NCBI RefSeq assembly: GCF_013032855.1
Contig: NZ_WQDA01000001.1
Location: 689,501 to 753,500 of the forward strand
From: Ruegeria arenilitoris
GTDB lineage: Bacteria; Pseudomonadota; Alphaproteobacteria; Rhodobacterales; Rhodobacteraceae
DNA: 64,000 nucleotides
Direction: 5' to 3'
The translations under genes and the position numbers were made by a program. Below the pieces are notes generated by a model. That model saw only the letters and a list, made by a program, of their open reading frames with translations, was not told the DNA's origin and did not search any database. Of the stretch, positions 33,890 through 42,673 are shown one piece after another (position 1 is the first letter of the stretch; the number at the start of each line of letters is the position of its first letter).

Positions 33890-34440
33890 TCCGTTCTGAA
33901 ATCCTGAAGGAAATCGCCCCGATCCTGCGAGACCAACTGGTCGTGTGCAATATCGGCATCCCCAGCCAGGAACTGCATGCCATCGACGATCAGCCCACCA
34001 ATTTCTACATGCTGGGCACGATGGGGCTGGCTTCGAGCATCGGTTTGGGGCTGGCGTTGGCCCAGCCGAAACCGGTGATCGTCATCGACGGCGACGGCTC
34101 GATCCTGACCAATCTGGGGACGCTGCCGACCATCGCCAACAACGTGGCCGACAACTATATCCTGCTGATCATCGACAACGGCTCGTACGGCTCGACCGGC
34201 GATCAGCCGACCTATGCGGGGCAGAAGACCTCGCTGGCCAAGATGGCCGAGGCGGCGGGCTGCGAACGCGTGATCGAATGCCAGGCCGAAGAGACCGGCC
34301 GCGTGCTGCAAGAGGCGCTGGACGCCCGCCAGATGACCATCATCGTCAGCAAATGTGAAAGCGGAAACGCCAAGATGCCGCCGATCACGATGGACCCGGT
34401 CGTCATCCGCGACCGCTTCATGAAGGCCGTTCAGGCCTGA
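33886..34440 (+). CDS. comE: Sulfopyruvate decarboxylase, beta (TPP-binding) subunit
   Basis: 184 residues carrying the TPP/Mg-binding motif IDGDGSILTNLG near 70 and continuing to LLIIDNGSYGSTGDQ. The ATG at 33886 overlaps the comD stop (ATGA); the open frame extends upstream within comD but that part is a shadow. The stop overlaps the next gene (TGATG). The alpha/beta split is as in methanogen ComDE and bacterial sulfolactate clusters. Confidence 0.88.
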   Translation: MIRSEILKEIAPILRDQLVVCNIGIPSQELHAIDDQPTNFYMLGTMGLASSIGLGLALAQPKPVIVIDGDGSILTNLGTLPTIANNVADNYILLIIDNGSYGSTGDQPTYAGQKTSLAKMAEAAGCERVIECQAEETGRVLQEALDARQMTIIVSKCESGNAKMPPITMDPVVIRDRFMKAVQA

Positions 34441-35552
34441 TGGGCGCAAGCGCCATCCACAGCGCCGAAGATGCCCGCCGGTTGGCCCGGCGGCGTCTGC
34501 CGTGGATGGTGTTCGACTATATCGACGGGGCCGCCGGGTCCGAGGCTGGGGCCCGGCGCACCCGCGCGGCGCTGGACGCCATGACCCTGCAGCCCCGGAT
34601 CCTGCGCGATGTCAGTAGCCGGTCACTGGCAACCCGCGTATTCGGGCAACCAGCCGACAGGCCCTTCGGCATCGCGCCAATGGGCATGTGCAACCTGTCA
34701 GCTCCGGGCGCCGACCTGATGCTGGCGCGGCTGGCGGCGCAATACGGGGTGCCGCTGGGCGTTTCCACGGTGGCCTCGACACCGATGGAGGCGCTGATCG
34801 AAGAGGCCCGGGGCCATGCCTGGTTTCAGCTGTATTTCAGCGGCGATGGCAGCGGCACGTTCAAGCTGGTCGATCGGGCAAGGGCCGCGGGCTACAAGAC
34901 CCTGATCCTGACGGTTGACGTGCCCGAAGTCGGCCGCCGCCCGCGCGAACTGCGCCACAGCTTCCGGATGCCGTTCCGGATCGGGCCGTGGCAGTTTCTG
35001 GACTTCGCGCTGCATCCGCGCTGGTCGATCTCGACCTTGCTGAAGGGCAAACCGCAGATGGCGAATTTCCTGATGGAGGGGTTCGAGTTCGACCGCACCG
35101 AAAGCCGTGCAAAGGCCGATTGGGACACGCTGGCAAGGTTGCGCGACCGGTGGCCGGGCAAGCTGGTGGTCAAGGGCGTGCTGCACGTCGAAGACGCGGT
35201 TGCACTGAAGGCTGCCGGAGTCGACGCCATCCAGGTCTCGAGCCACGGCGCCCGCCAGTTGGAGAGCGCGCCCGCGCCGATCTCGGTCCTGCCGCAGATC
35301 CGGGCGGCGGTCGGCGACGACTATCCGCTGTTCTACGACAGCGGCCTGCGATCCGGCGAAGATGCGCTCAAGGCGCTGATGGCCGGTGCCGATTTCCTGT
35401 TCTTCGGGCGGATCCTGCAATTCGCCACCGCGGCGGGCGGCGAGGCCGGTTTACACCGGTTGTGGGAGGTGCTGTCCGAAGAGATGGACATCGCCATGGC
35501 CCAGATCGGTGTCAGCACCTTGTCAGCGATTCAACGACCGGACGGGGACTAG
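34440..35552 (+). CDS. FMN-dependent alpha-hydroxy-acid dehydrogenase, candidate sulfolactate dehydrogenase
   Basis: Lactate/glycolate oxidase family, 370 residues. Motifs are [11 protein letters not shown] near 22, [18 protein letters not shown] near 52, WFQLYF near 126, LTVDVP near 156, [12 protein letters not shown] near 241, the catalytic His in SSHGARQLE near 269 and [15 protein letters not shown] near 300. Its start is coupled to comE (TGATG). In this setting it could oxidise (S)-sulfolactate to sulfopyruvate for ComDE, a role described for SlcD in Roseovarius; membrane association and substrate are inference. The stop shares CTAG with the convergent dipeptidase stop. Confidence 0.8.
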   Translation: MGASAIHSAEDARRLARRRLPWMVFDYIDGAAGSEAGARRTRAALDAMTLQPRILRDVSSRSLATRVFGQPADRPFGIAPMGMCNLSAPGADLMLARLAAQYGVPLGVSTVASTPMEALIEEARGHAWFQLYFSGDGSGTFKLVDRARAAGYKTLILTVDVPEVGRRPRELRHSFRMPFRIGPWQFLDFALHPRWSISTLLKGKPQMANFLMEGFEFDRTESRAKADWDTLARLRDRWPGKLVVKGVLHVEDAVALKAAGVDAIQVSSHGARQLESAPAPISVLPQIRAAVGDDYPLFYDSGLRSGEDALKALMAGADFLFFGRILQFATAAGGEAGLHRLWEVLSEEMDIAMAQIGVSTLSAIQRPDGD

Positions 35553-36789
35553 CGCGAGTGGAACAGGTTCTGGAACTCCTGCCTCATCCGCAGGCGTTCT
35601 GGGTTTTCCTGCAAAAACCGTTCGGGCGGCTTGCCCTCCCAGACCTGGGCATAGACGCGCATTTTGTTGCCGCCGTAGATTTTGGCGAGGTCCTCGTTTG
35701 AATAGCCCCGCGCCCACAGATCGTCGGTTATCGCGGCAAGGATCTTGGCCAATTCACCATTCCCGGTTGCGCCTTTGTTGAACGCGTCAATCATGTAGCC
35801 ACCGTCGTCATACATGCTGGCATTCGCGGTCGCGAACTGAACGACAAGTTCGGTTGAAAACATGTCGTCCGTCGCGATCCCGACATGGTCGACGCCGACA
35901 AGTTGGACATAATAGTCGATCATATCGGCGGCTTGCTTGGGTGAGATGTCTTCGGGCCATACCCCGTCCATCATCCATTCTGTGAATGTGGGCGATATGT
36001 ATCCTCCGGACTTGGCTGCTCGCAGTGCCTCGTCGTCTGGAATGGCTCGATAACAGCCATTTGGCGTGGCGTTTGCCTCATTCGCGTAGAGCCCGCCGGA
36101 ACCGAGTGGGTGTAGACATAGGGCACGCCGGGATAGTTCTCATCCATGTAGTCCATCGCGTCGTTGGTTGTTTTCGACCCGGTCTGGCTAAGGTCCAGCA
36201 GGATACCAAAGCGCACCATCTCATCGATCACGGATTTGCCCCATGGGGTCAGACCGATGTCCCGTCCGTTGTAAGCTGCCAACTGCCCTGAACCGGTTCG
36301 GAAAATGTCGTTGTAGGCCAGGATCATGCTTTTGATGCCCATGTCCTTGAGCAGGGCCATCTTCTTGAGGTCGCCATCCAGAACCGTTGCGGTTTGGCTG
36401 TTCCAGATCACAGCCGTCTTGCCCTGAGCATGCGCGGCCTCGATATCGCGTGTTTCATTCACGATCAGATAATTCTCGGGCTGCTGCGCCATGGCGGCGC
36501 GGAAATGATAGTGCTGTTCAAGCAACGTGTCGAACGACATGTCAGCGGCGGCCAATGTCATTTCATGGCCGGTGATGCCGTTGTCCCGGGCGCGTTGGAA
36601 GTAGGTGTGCAGTTGCTCGTCTTCGGTCCAGCCGGTTCCGTAGGGGCTGGCCAGCATGCCCAGTATGATCGTGTCCTGCACGAACTGTCTGGCTTCGTCA
36701 GATGCGTCCCAGGTCTTGCTTTCTTCGCTGGCGTGAAGAGGGGTGGCGATTGCCAGGACAGTTGCGGCCGCAGTCATCAGTAGCTTCAT
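35549..36789 (-). pseudogene. Membrane dipeptidase (peptidase M19) interrupted by a frameshift
   Basis: The first part (36789 to about 36093) has a signal peptide ending in LHAS and M19 sequence as far as [12 protein letters not shown]. The reading then shifts. In the -1 frame the protein continues [41 protein letters not shown], then [14 protein letters not shown] down to the stop at 35549. Restoring one base near 36090-36093 would give a complete renal-dipeptidase-like protein of about 412 residues. Either a recent pseudogene or a sequencing/assembly error. AAGGACA precedes the start. As written, translation from the first ATG ends at 35971. Confidence 0.85.
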
Positions 36790-36841
36790 CGAGTGTCCTT
36801 CCATGGGTTGCATTGCCTCAAGTGGGCAGACCCGGCCAGCG

Positions 36842-38023
36842 TCAGAACACGAGCCTTGTCCGCAGGCCGAACAGGGCCACGTTGTCCTGGCCGGGGTTCA
36901 GCAGTGGGTTCGAGATGAACTGCACCGACGGCGTGATCTGCAAGCCGGGCGAAATCGAAAAACGGTAGAAAGCTTCGAGGGTGAACTGATCGCCGTCGAT
37001 GCCACGGGCTTCGGCCCAGTTCAGCCCCAGCCCAGCCAGATCGGTGTTCCGGCCGTAGTACCCGATGCCGGCTGACAGGGACCGATCATACAGCGCCGCC
37101 GTTCCCTTTGCCGCGCCGGCGCGCAGGAACGGCATCCACTGGTTGCCCACGAACCACGCGGCGGAGAAGGCCGCGCCATAGTCTTCGGCCCGGCTACCGT
37201 CATCGGCTGCATCCGCGTGCCAAAGTGTCAGATGGATGTTGTCGAAATAGATCCGATCAAAGCCCGACGTGTAGCCCAGCTCGAGCGATTTGAAGAGGTT
37301 GCCGTCGCTGAAAACGTCGAAGTTCGGATCGGACGGATCGGCATTTGCGTCGGCGACACTGGCCACAGCATAGAAATTGTTGCCCAGCCGTACGCCCCCG
37401 GCAAGACCCAGCCCGGGGTTCGGGGCGTTTATCGTAGGGTTGGTGTTGAACGACAGGTTCTGGAAACCGCTATAGGGACTGACAAGGCCATAGATGTCGA
37501 CGAAGTCGGTCACGTCGATCTGACCGAATTGCAGCGTCCACGACCCGTCCGCAGCCCGCTGCGACCAGAACAGGTTCGTCAGCAGCAAACCGGTGTCGTT
37601 GAAGGCGGTTCCCGTGATCGAAAGCGCGCCTCCGTCCAGACCCAGAGACTGCGGCGCGACATCGGTATAGCTGTGCCGGTGTTCGACCTTGAAGGTCAAC
37701 GAACCCTGTTCGGTTGCCTGCCAGCTGCCATAGAAACGGGCAATTCCGCTGGCGGCTTCACCGGCGCCCAGGTCGGCATCCGTCGTTTGCCCAAGGGCCA
37801 GATAGTCAATGTTGAAACGGAACCCGTCTTCGGCCAGACGATCCTTCCAGGCAAACCATCCAGGCGCGATATTGCGTGGAAAATCCGACCGGAATTGCGG
37901 ATCGGTCAAGCCGTCTCCGGGTTCAAGCTCGGCATTCACCGACGAGGGACCTGACAATCCCTGAGCGACCGCACCCGAAGCCCAGACAAGGGCCGCCAGC
38001 ACCAGCGCAATCCGCCGGATCAT
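36842..38023 (-). CDS. Carbohydrate-selective porin (OprB-like)
   Basis: Outer-membrane porin of 393 residues. The signal peptide [21 protein letters not shown] is cut near 21, then a barrel with NPAL-like ends: [46 protein letters not shown] and final strand [12 protein letters not shown] with the C-terminal Phe. The ATG at 38023 overlaps the preceding gene stop by 4 bp (ATGA); the frame extends about 100 codons further upstream without protein-like composition. Probably admits sugars or other small solutes. Confidence 0.82.
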   Translation of the reverse strand: MIRRIALVLAALVWASGAVAQGLSGPSSVNAELEPGDGLTDPQFRSDFPRNIAPGWFAWKDRLAEDGFRFNIDYLALGQTTDADLGAGEAASGIARFYGSWQATEQGSLTFKVEHRHSYTDVAPQSLGLDGGALSITGTAFNDTGLLLTNLFWSQRAADGSWTLQFGQIDVTDFVDIYGLVSPYSGFQNLSFNTNPTINAPNPGLGLAGGVRLGNNFYAVASVADANADPSDPNFDVFSDGNLFKSLELGYTSGFDRIYFDNIHLTLWHADAADDGSRAEDYGAAFSAAWFVGNQWMPFLRAGAAKGTAALYDRSLSAGIGYYGRNTDLAGLGLNWAEARGIDGDQFTLEAFYRFSISPGLQITPSVQFISNPLLNPGQDNVALFGLRTRLVF

Positions 38024-38826
38024 TCCGAGGCCGCCTGACCACCGGTTTTGCGCCGCCCCGCGGCCCGAAGAAGATCTGTCGCGTCCTCGCTCCACTCCAG
38101 CCCGTCGGTGCGGTTCTGGAGCGTCTCGACCTTGTCTGCCTCCAATTGGAACGTGGCGCGCATCGGCATCAGCCCGTCGACCACGACCATCTGGTGATCG
38201 GTCGGCGAAATCGTCAGACGTCCCGTCAGGCGGACGGGTTCGTGGACATAGCTGGGAACCCAGTCGGCATCCAGCATCACACGGATCATCTGGTTCGGCG
38301 GCGGCGGCGGCATATGACTGCACATGCCCCGTTCGGGCACCAGATAGACAACAGATCGCCCGTCCGCGTCCGCAGGAGCCGGAATGGCGAAACCGGACAG
38401 CGTGACCTCTTGCCCGTCATACAAGGGGTTGCCAAGCGTGGCTGCTTTTTCCCTGCGTTCGGTCACGACCTGGCGTTGACCCAACAGCCAGTCCACGTCG
38501 ACACCGCCCGCGGCTAGCGCATCCTCGGTCTCGTGCAGAAGTTCCTGCCACTTCTGGCGGTCCTCGTCCGTTCCGACATCCTGCTGCAGCCGGCCACGAA
38601 GCCGAACGACGAACAGGACGTCGTCGAATTGTTCGGGGCTGAGGTCGCGATAGGGGTCCTCAAAGGTCTGGACGGTCGGGTCAGGCAGATCGTCCCAACC
38701 AACCGAGAGGCCGGCCCAAGTGGGCGCGCCCGTACCCAAGCTGAGCGTCGCCGCAATCAGCAGAGTTCGGACGGAGTTCAGAAAGGCGGGCTTGTCATGG
38801 CGGTCCCGACCGCGAATCCTCATCAT
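38020..38826 (-). CDS. DUF3299-type exported protein
   Basis: 268 residues. A signal-like hydrophobic segment lies at about 18-38 (TLLIAATLSLGTGAPTWA). The C-terminal part contains LSGFAIPA...YLVPERGMCSHMPPPPPNQM, with Cys and His in CSHMPPPPPN, the pattern I associate with DUF3299 proteins often found near metal-ABC transporters. It is 4 bp downstream of the amidohydrolase and overlaps the porin by 4 bp, making a three-gene leftward unit. Function unknown. Confidence 0.65.
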   Translation of the reverse strand: MMRIRGRDRHDKPAFLNSVRTLLIAATLSLGTGAPTWAGLSVGWDDLPDPTVQTFEDPYRDLSPEQFDDVLFVVRLRGRLQQDVGTDEDRQKWQELLHETEDALAAGGVDVDWLLGQRQVVTERREKAATLGNPLYDGQEVTLSGFAIPAPADADGRSVVYLVPERGMCSHMPPPPPNQMIRVMLDADWVPSYVHEPVRLTGRLTISPTDHQMVVVDGLMPMRATFQLEADKVETLQNRTDGLEWSEDATDLLRAAGRRKTGGQAASE

Positions 38827-38830
38827 GGCC

Positions 38831-40210
38831 CTAGTTGAGCGTATTTTTGTAGATCACGCCATCCTTCATGATCAGGCGGATGGTCTCGGGGCTGTCAGGC
38901 CGCGGGTCCGCACCGAACCACTGATCGCCTGTACCCACGACCGAGAAATCTTCGAGCGGGTTGCCGTCGATCAGCAGGATATCCGCATAGGCGCCTTCCT
39001 CGATCACACCGAGCTTGCCAGCCGTGTAAGGGTTCGAAAAATCGCCTGACAATGCTACGACCTCACCGCCGATTGACGTAAGCGTCACCATCGACTGGTA
39101 CGGTCCGAAGAACTCGTTATTGAGATGTTTTTCATAAGCAATCTGGATGTTGCATGCTTCCACTGATCCCACGCAATCGGTCTGAAATCCGCGTTTTACC
39201 GGGCATTCCTTCATATTCGGAATGTAGTTCGCGAAAGTCGCGGACGCCGATATCGCTTTCGCGAGGCTCTTGGGCTCGTTCTTGACCGATGGGATATCCA
39301 ACAAACCCGGATCAAAAGCCGTGAGGTTAGTCGTTATGTAAGCCCCTTTCTCGTTCATAATCTCGGCAATCTCGCAATCGAAGGAGAAGCCGTGTTCAAT
39401 GGACATTACACCGGCCTCAAGGGCGTTCATGATTGCTTCCTTGCGGTAAGAATGCGCCATGACATAGGTGCCGTATTCGTTGGCAACCTGAACGGCAGCT
39501 TCGATTTCTTCCTTGGAGCCGGCGAGCAACTGCCATGGGTCAAACGCCGAGATCACCCCACCCGACTGCATGAATTTCAGCTGTGTCGCCCCCATGCGCA
39601 TGTTATTACGACCATACAAGTAGACATCATCGACACCGCTGACCTGTTGCGCCATGTTCAGATTACCGAAGTTGGTCTGCCCGCCCGGCGGCGAAGTGAA
39701 GGATGCGAAGTCAGCGTGGCCGCCGCGTGTCCCGAGGAACGCGCCTGACGCATAGTGACGTGGACCGACGATCTGTCCGGCGTCGATGGCCCTCCGCAGA
39801 CCGCCGTTGGCGCCGCCCGCATCTCTTACAGTCGTAAATCCTTGCATCAGGTACATCTCGGCCATCCTGGTTCCATGGATGCCAAAATCCTCCCAGGTTG
39901 AGTTCGTTTCCATGGAAGCGATAGACGGTCCCATGAGCATGAGGTGTGCGTGAAGCTCGATGAAGCCAGGTGTCAGTGTCCTACCGCCGCCATCGATCAC
40001 CTCCGCATTGGGGGCATCAATCGCATCGGTTGATACTGCCTTAATCAGGTTGCCTTCGATCAGAACGCTGGCATTCTCGATGCGCTGTTCATTCACGCCA
40101 TCAAAGACATGCACGTTGGTGAACAGTGTTTGAGCTGGTTTTTCATCCTGGGCCGCCGCCGGCCAAGCGAGACTGAGGGCACAGACCACTCCAAGGTATA
40201 GACGTTTCAT
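38831..40210 (-). CDS. Exported metal-dependent amidohydrolase (imidazolonepropionase-like)
   Basis: 459 residues. The signal peptide MKRLYLGVVCALSLAWPAAAQ leads to an amidohydrolase TIM barrel. The first metal site ELHAHLML is near 80, the following MAHSYRKEA and SIEHGFSFD carry further His ligands, and ALSGDFSNPYTAGKLG lies in the last barrel segment. The ATG at 40210 has GGGAGGAA 5 bases upstream. Members act as prolidases, X-Pro or Xaa-Arg dipeptidases and related hydrolases; the substrate is not evident. It is the last host gene before the integrated element. Confidence 0.85.
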   Translation of the reverse strand: MKRLYLGVVCALSLAWPAAAQDEKPAQTLFTNVHVFDGVNEQRIENASVLIEGNLIKAVSTDAIDAPNAEVIDGGGRTLTPGFIELHAHLMLMGPSIASMETNSTWEDFGIHGTRMAEMYLMQGFTTVRDAGGANGGLRRAIDAGQIVGPRHYASGAFLGTRGGHADFASFTSPPGGQTNFGNLNMAQQVSGVDDVYLYGRNNMRMGATQLKFMQSGGVISAFDPWQLLAGSKEEIEAAVQVANEYGTYVMAHSYRKEAIMNALEAGVMSIEHGFSFDCEIAEIMNEKGAYITTNLTAFDPGLLDIPSVKNEPKSLAKAISASATFANYIPNMKECPVKRGFQTDCVGSVEACNIQIAYEKHLNNEFFGPYQSMVTLTSIGGEVVALSGDFSNPYTAGKLGVIEEGAYADILLIDGNPLEDFSVVGTGDQWFGADPRPDSPETIRLIMKDGVIYKNTLN

Positions 40211-40439
40211 CACTGTTCCTCCCGTTTGTGCCTGTTTGGCTGTCATTATCCTAGATTTGAATATGATAGGGCCGGCGATCCAAAGTCAAACCTGCGGGGT
40301 TGATCATTGGAGGGGAACAGGCCGTTTGGCCAAATCGCTTGATGCAGACGGGTGGCATGAGGGCATTGGCGCCGTCGATGATAACCGCGACTGGCTCAGC
40401 AGGCGCGGCCCAAGGCCAAACTCGAGGATTTCAGGGAAG

Positions 40440-40484
40440 TGGTAGCGGAAGAGGGACTTGAACCCCCGACACGCGGATTATGAT
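40440..40484. repeat. attL: duplicated 3' end of tRNA-Met
   Basis: 45 bp matching 54104-54148 with one mismatch (A at 40450 versus G at 54114). It covers the CCA end, acceptor 3' strand, T arm and part of the anticodon arm of the tRNA on the minus strand. It has no 5' half, so it is not a functional tRNA. The 34 bp from 40451 to 40484 are identical and are the likely recombination core. Confidence 0.92.
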
Positions 40485-40611
40485 GGCGCTTGGGCTGCTA
40501 CGACCACAACGGGCGCAATGCCCCGAAACCCCCCGAAACCCAACGGACGTTTGCTCTCGCAACATTCGCGACATGCCCGAGATATGCCGACGCAACGGAT
40601 GCAACAGCATT

Positions 40612-40634
40612 TCGTCCCACGCTCATCCCACGTC
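40612..40634. repeat. 23-bp terminal repeat, left copy (possible integrase arm site)
   Basis: Matches 54021-54043 in 22 of 23 positions and in the same orientation. Each copy contains two CCCACG units 11 bp apart. It lies 128 bp from the left att core and overlaps the 3' end of the integrase gene. Candidate arm-type site for integrase or excisionase. Confidence 0.6.
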
Positions 40635-41810
40635 TCGGTTGTCCAGCAACGAACCGAAAACATCCATTGCATCGCGTTCGAGGTCGTCTGATGGGGCGAT
40701 ATAGTCCAGGGTCTGGGAGAACATCGCATGACCCATCAACGTTCGCAGCGTTTGCGGGTCCACCGACCCCGACGCGTTGAGTGCCCGGGCAAAATGGTGC
40801 CTCAGACCATGGATGCTCGATGCTGCAGGCAACCCCAGTTCCAGACGGATGTTCCGGGCCTTGGACGACAGCGTGTCGAGGTTCATGAACTCGCCCGTGG
40901 GTTCCACGAACACCCCGCCCGTGTCCACCCAAGCACTGCCGACCTTCAACCGGGCTTCCGCGTTCCGGCGCATCTGGTCGCGCAGCACCATCTCCACCGG
41001 GGAGGACATCGGCAGGGTCCGGCGGCTGGTTTCGGACTTGGGCTCGGACAACACCCACTTGGACTGGCCTTGGCCCAGAACCCGCATCAGCGTTGTTTCG
41101 ATGAAAACCTGCCGGGTCTCGAAGGATACGTTCGAGGTCAACAGGCCCCCGGCCTCCGAGCGCCGACAACCTGTGAGCCCGATGAAACGATAGAAGTTGC
41201 CATAGGGCGTCTTGTCGAGTTCGGCCAAGAACGCTTGGACGTGGGCACTGGTCCACGCCGGTTTGCGCCTTTTGTGGACCTTGGGCACAGAGGCCGAGCG
41301 AACCACGTTATAGGGCAGGATGCGTTTGCGAACGGCATCCTCGAGCGCCCCTGACAGAATGGCCCGGGCCTGTTTGACCGAAGATGGCGACAGGGGTTTT
41401 TGGGACAGCGTGTTTTGCCCCGAAAGCATCTCGCGCATCCAAGCATCGACATCCGACGCAGTCAGGTCGACCAAGGCGATGTGCCCCAGTGCCATCTTGG
41501 CCGATTCCAGTTTGCCCCGGTATCCATCCATCGTGTTCTGGCGCACCTCGCCCATCGCAAGTTTGTTCGCGGCCCAAGCATCCAGATAGGCGGCAACGGC
41601 GGTCCGGGTCGGGTTGACGCCCTGCACCTGTTGCTGCTCGACCTCGGTTCGATAGGCGACTGCATCTTTGAACACCCGGAAGGTCTTTGACCGGCGCTTT
41701 CGTTCGCCCGTCCGCTTGTCTGTGTGTTCGCTGTAGACCCGCCATTTGGTGCCATTGCTGTCTCGATATTTGCTAATGCTGGCCAAGGTTTTCGCTCCAT
41801 TTTTCGTCAA
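40623..41810 (-). CDS. int: Tyrosine recombinase (phage-type integrase)
   Basis: 395 residues. N-terminal AP2-like arm-binding region (about 8-60), SAM-like core-binding domain (about 65-165) and C-terminal catalytic domain (about 180-390). Catalytic residues: Arg in LTGCRRSEAG near 211, Lys in SEPKSETSRRTLP near 257, HGLRHHFA near 335, LMGHAMFSQTLDYIA near 358 with nucleophile Tyr. The only start that fits is a TTG at 41810, bounded upstream by a stop at 41817-41819 and without a ribosome site, which suggests low expression. It lies next to attL, as expected for a tRNA integrase. Confidence 0.95.
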   Translation of the reverse strand: MTKNGAKTLASISKYRDSNGTKWRVYSEHTDKRTGERKRRSKTFRVFKDAVAYRTEVEQQQVQGVNPTRTAVAAYLDAWAANKLAMGEVRQNTMDGYRGKLESAKMALGHIALVDLTASDVDAWMREMLSGQNTLSQKPLSPSSVKQARAILSGALEDAVRKRILPYNVVRSASVPKVHKRRKPAWTSAHVQAFLAELDKTPYGNFYRFIGLTGCRRSEAGGLLTSNVSFETRQVFIETTLMRVLGQGQSKWVLSEPKSETSRRTLPMSSPVEMVLRDQMRRNAEARLKVGSAWVDTGGVFVEPTGEFMNLDTLSSKARNIRLELGLPAASSIHGLRHHFARALNASGSVDPQTLRTLMGHAMFSQTLDYIAPSDDLERDAMDVFGSLLDNRDVG

Positions 41811-41843
41811 AAAAGGTCACGGAAACATAGGCCAAAACATCCT

Positions 41844-41920
41844 TGTCAACCCCTCGGTTGACATGAATAGTGCGACTTCATGTCGCATATCGCCACTGTT
41901 TGTCAAGGCTCCGCTTGACA
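41844..41920. promoter_or_regulatory. Twin 20-bp operators between int and xis
   Basis: Two dyads with identical architecture: TGTCAAC-N6-GTTGACA at 41844-41863 and TGTCAAG-N6-CTTGACA at 41901-41920, both perfect, 57 bp apart. Each half-site contains TTGACA in one direction, a -35 sequence, so a bound repressor would block promoters firing both ways. Matching -10 boxes are not convincing by eye. They occupy the divergent region of the element, where PICI- and phage-type master regulators act. Confidence 0.7.
41860..41884. promoter_or_regulatory. Additional dyad GACATGAA-N9-TTCATGTC
   Basis: Perfect 8-bp inverted repeat with 9-bp spacer, overlapping the right end of the first TGTCAAC operator by 4 bp. 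Its different sequence suggests a second protein competing with the one bound at the twin operators. Confidence 0.5.
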
Positions 41921-41969
41921 GCTTCCAGTCTGCTTAAATGGGTGGAATCGTTCATGAGGAGTGCAAAAA

Positions 41970-42155
41970 ATGACCGACAAAACATGGATAACAGTACGCG
42001 AGGGGGCCGAGATTCTCGGGGTTACACCGCAGACAGTCCGGCGACTTTGCCAAGTAGGGCGCATCCGTTCCACGCGAATCGGGACACTGCAGATTCGAAT
42101 CGTCAAAGAGGATGTCCAAAAAGTCCTCGAAACCCCGGCATACGCCGCCGAGTGA
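41970..42155 (+). CDS. Small HTH protein, excisionase-like
   Basis: 61 residues with a MerR/excisionase-type winged helix: WITVREGAEILGVTPQTVRR (about 5-24), then LCQVGRIRSTRIGTLQIRI with the typical wing. The ATG at 41970 has GAGGAG 8 bases upstream; a GTG nine bases earlier overlaps that site. Divergent from int, immediately right of the twin operators, in the place of AlpA-like regulators of satellites. Likely roles are excision and activation of the rightward genes. Confidence 0.75.
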   Translation: MTDKTWITVREGAEILGVTPQTVRRLCQVGRIRSTRIGTLQIRIVKEDVQKVLETPAYAAE

Positions 42156-42212
42156 GAACCCCCAACGGTCGCGGGGAAAGGCGACCCACCATCTAATCGG
42201 GAGAGCACAACC

Positions 42213-42464
42213 ATGCTCAATTTACCACCTGAGGACCGCCGTTTGACCACGGCACAAGTCGCAACCATGACCGGAGTTGAACCCGGCACTGTAAACAGTT
42301 GGGCCAAAAGGGGCCTGCTGAGGCGTTATTCCAAGTCGCCCAAGGGCGTCAACACGCAGCAATATTACTACGATGTGAAAGATGTCGAAGCGCTGTTTGC
42401 GGAGGAAACGGAGCAGGGCGAGGACACGCCGTCGCTGATCGAAAAACCGGCTGCTGCTGATTAA
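42213..42464 (+). CDS. MerR-like HTH DNA-binding protein
   Basis: 83 residues. The HTH RRLTTAQVATMTGVEPGTVN (about 9-28) is followed by the wing SWAKRGLLRRYSKSPKG...YYYDVKDVEALF, and an acidic tail. Second small regulator of the element; could be a repressor for the twin operators. A leader sequence CACCATCTAATCGGGA 26 bp upstream is nearly repeated before the 42-residue ORF at 42545. Confidence 0.7.
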   Translation: MLNLPPEDRRLTTAQVATMTGVEPGTVNSWAKRGLLRRYSKSPKGVNTQQYYYDVKDVEALFAEETEQGEDTPSLIEKPAAAD

Positions 42465-42469
42465 AAACT

Positions 42470-42499
42470 GGGGCCCCGGGGGAGTTAACCCGAGGCCCC
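42470..42499 (+). terminator. GC-rich hairpin after the HTH gene
   Basis: GGGGCCCCGGG pairs imperfectly with CCCGAGGCCCC around a short AT loop, 6 bp after the stop at 42464. No U-run follows, so it may be an attenuator or mRNA-processing site between regulator and replication genes rather than a full terminator. Confidence 0.4.
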
Positions 42500-42544
42500 A
42501 ATCAAACACGCCGTGACTAGCGGCGCACCATCTAACCGAGATCA

Positions 42545-42673
42545 ATGGAACATGGCAGAATATATCGCGTCAATTTCCTCGTTGTCCGGTTGGACAAAAG
42601 GGGAACGAACTTGGAAATAACTGAACTCCGGACTGACTGTTTTGTGTGCGTTGAAACGGAGGTGGCCGAATGA
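42545..42673 (+). CDS. 42-residue leader protein coupled to the primase gene
   Basis: Small ORF MEHGRIYRVNFLVVRLDKRG..., 42 codons plus stop. Its TGA overlaps the ATG of the primase gene (ATGA), the same coupling used elsewhere in this element, which argues that it is translated. A CCGAGAT purine stretch lies 4 bases upstream of the ATG. No domain recognised; hydrophobic-basic start and mixed tail with two Cys. It contains the dyad at 42582-42597, so translation and a regulator could interact there. Confidence 0.45.
   Translation: MEHGRIYRVNFLVVRLDKRGTNLEITELRTDCFVCVETEVAE
42582..42597. promoter_or_regulatory. Dyad TTGTCC-GGTT-GGACAA
   Basis: Perfect 6-bp inverted repeat with a 4-bp spacer, 73 bp before the primase ATG and inside the 42-residue leader ORF. 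Could be an operator or an RNA hairpin controlling the replication genes. Confidence 0.35.

Noticed and set aside
40440..40490. A second tRNA gene at the left end
   Set aside because: Only the 3' half is present; there is no D arm or 5' acceptor strand, so it is the displaced att copy.
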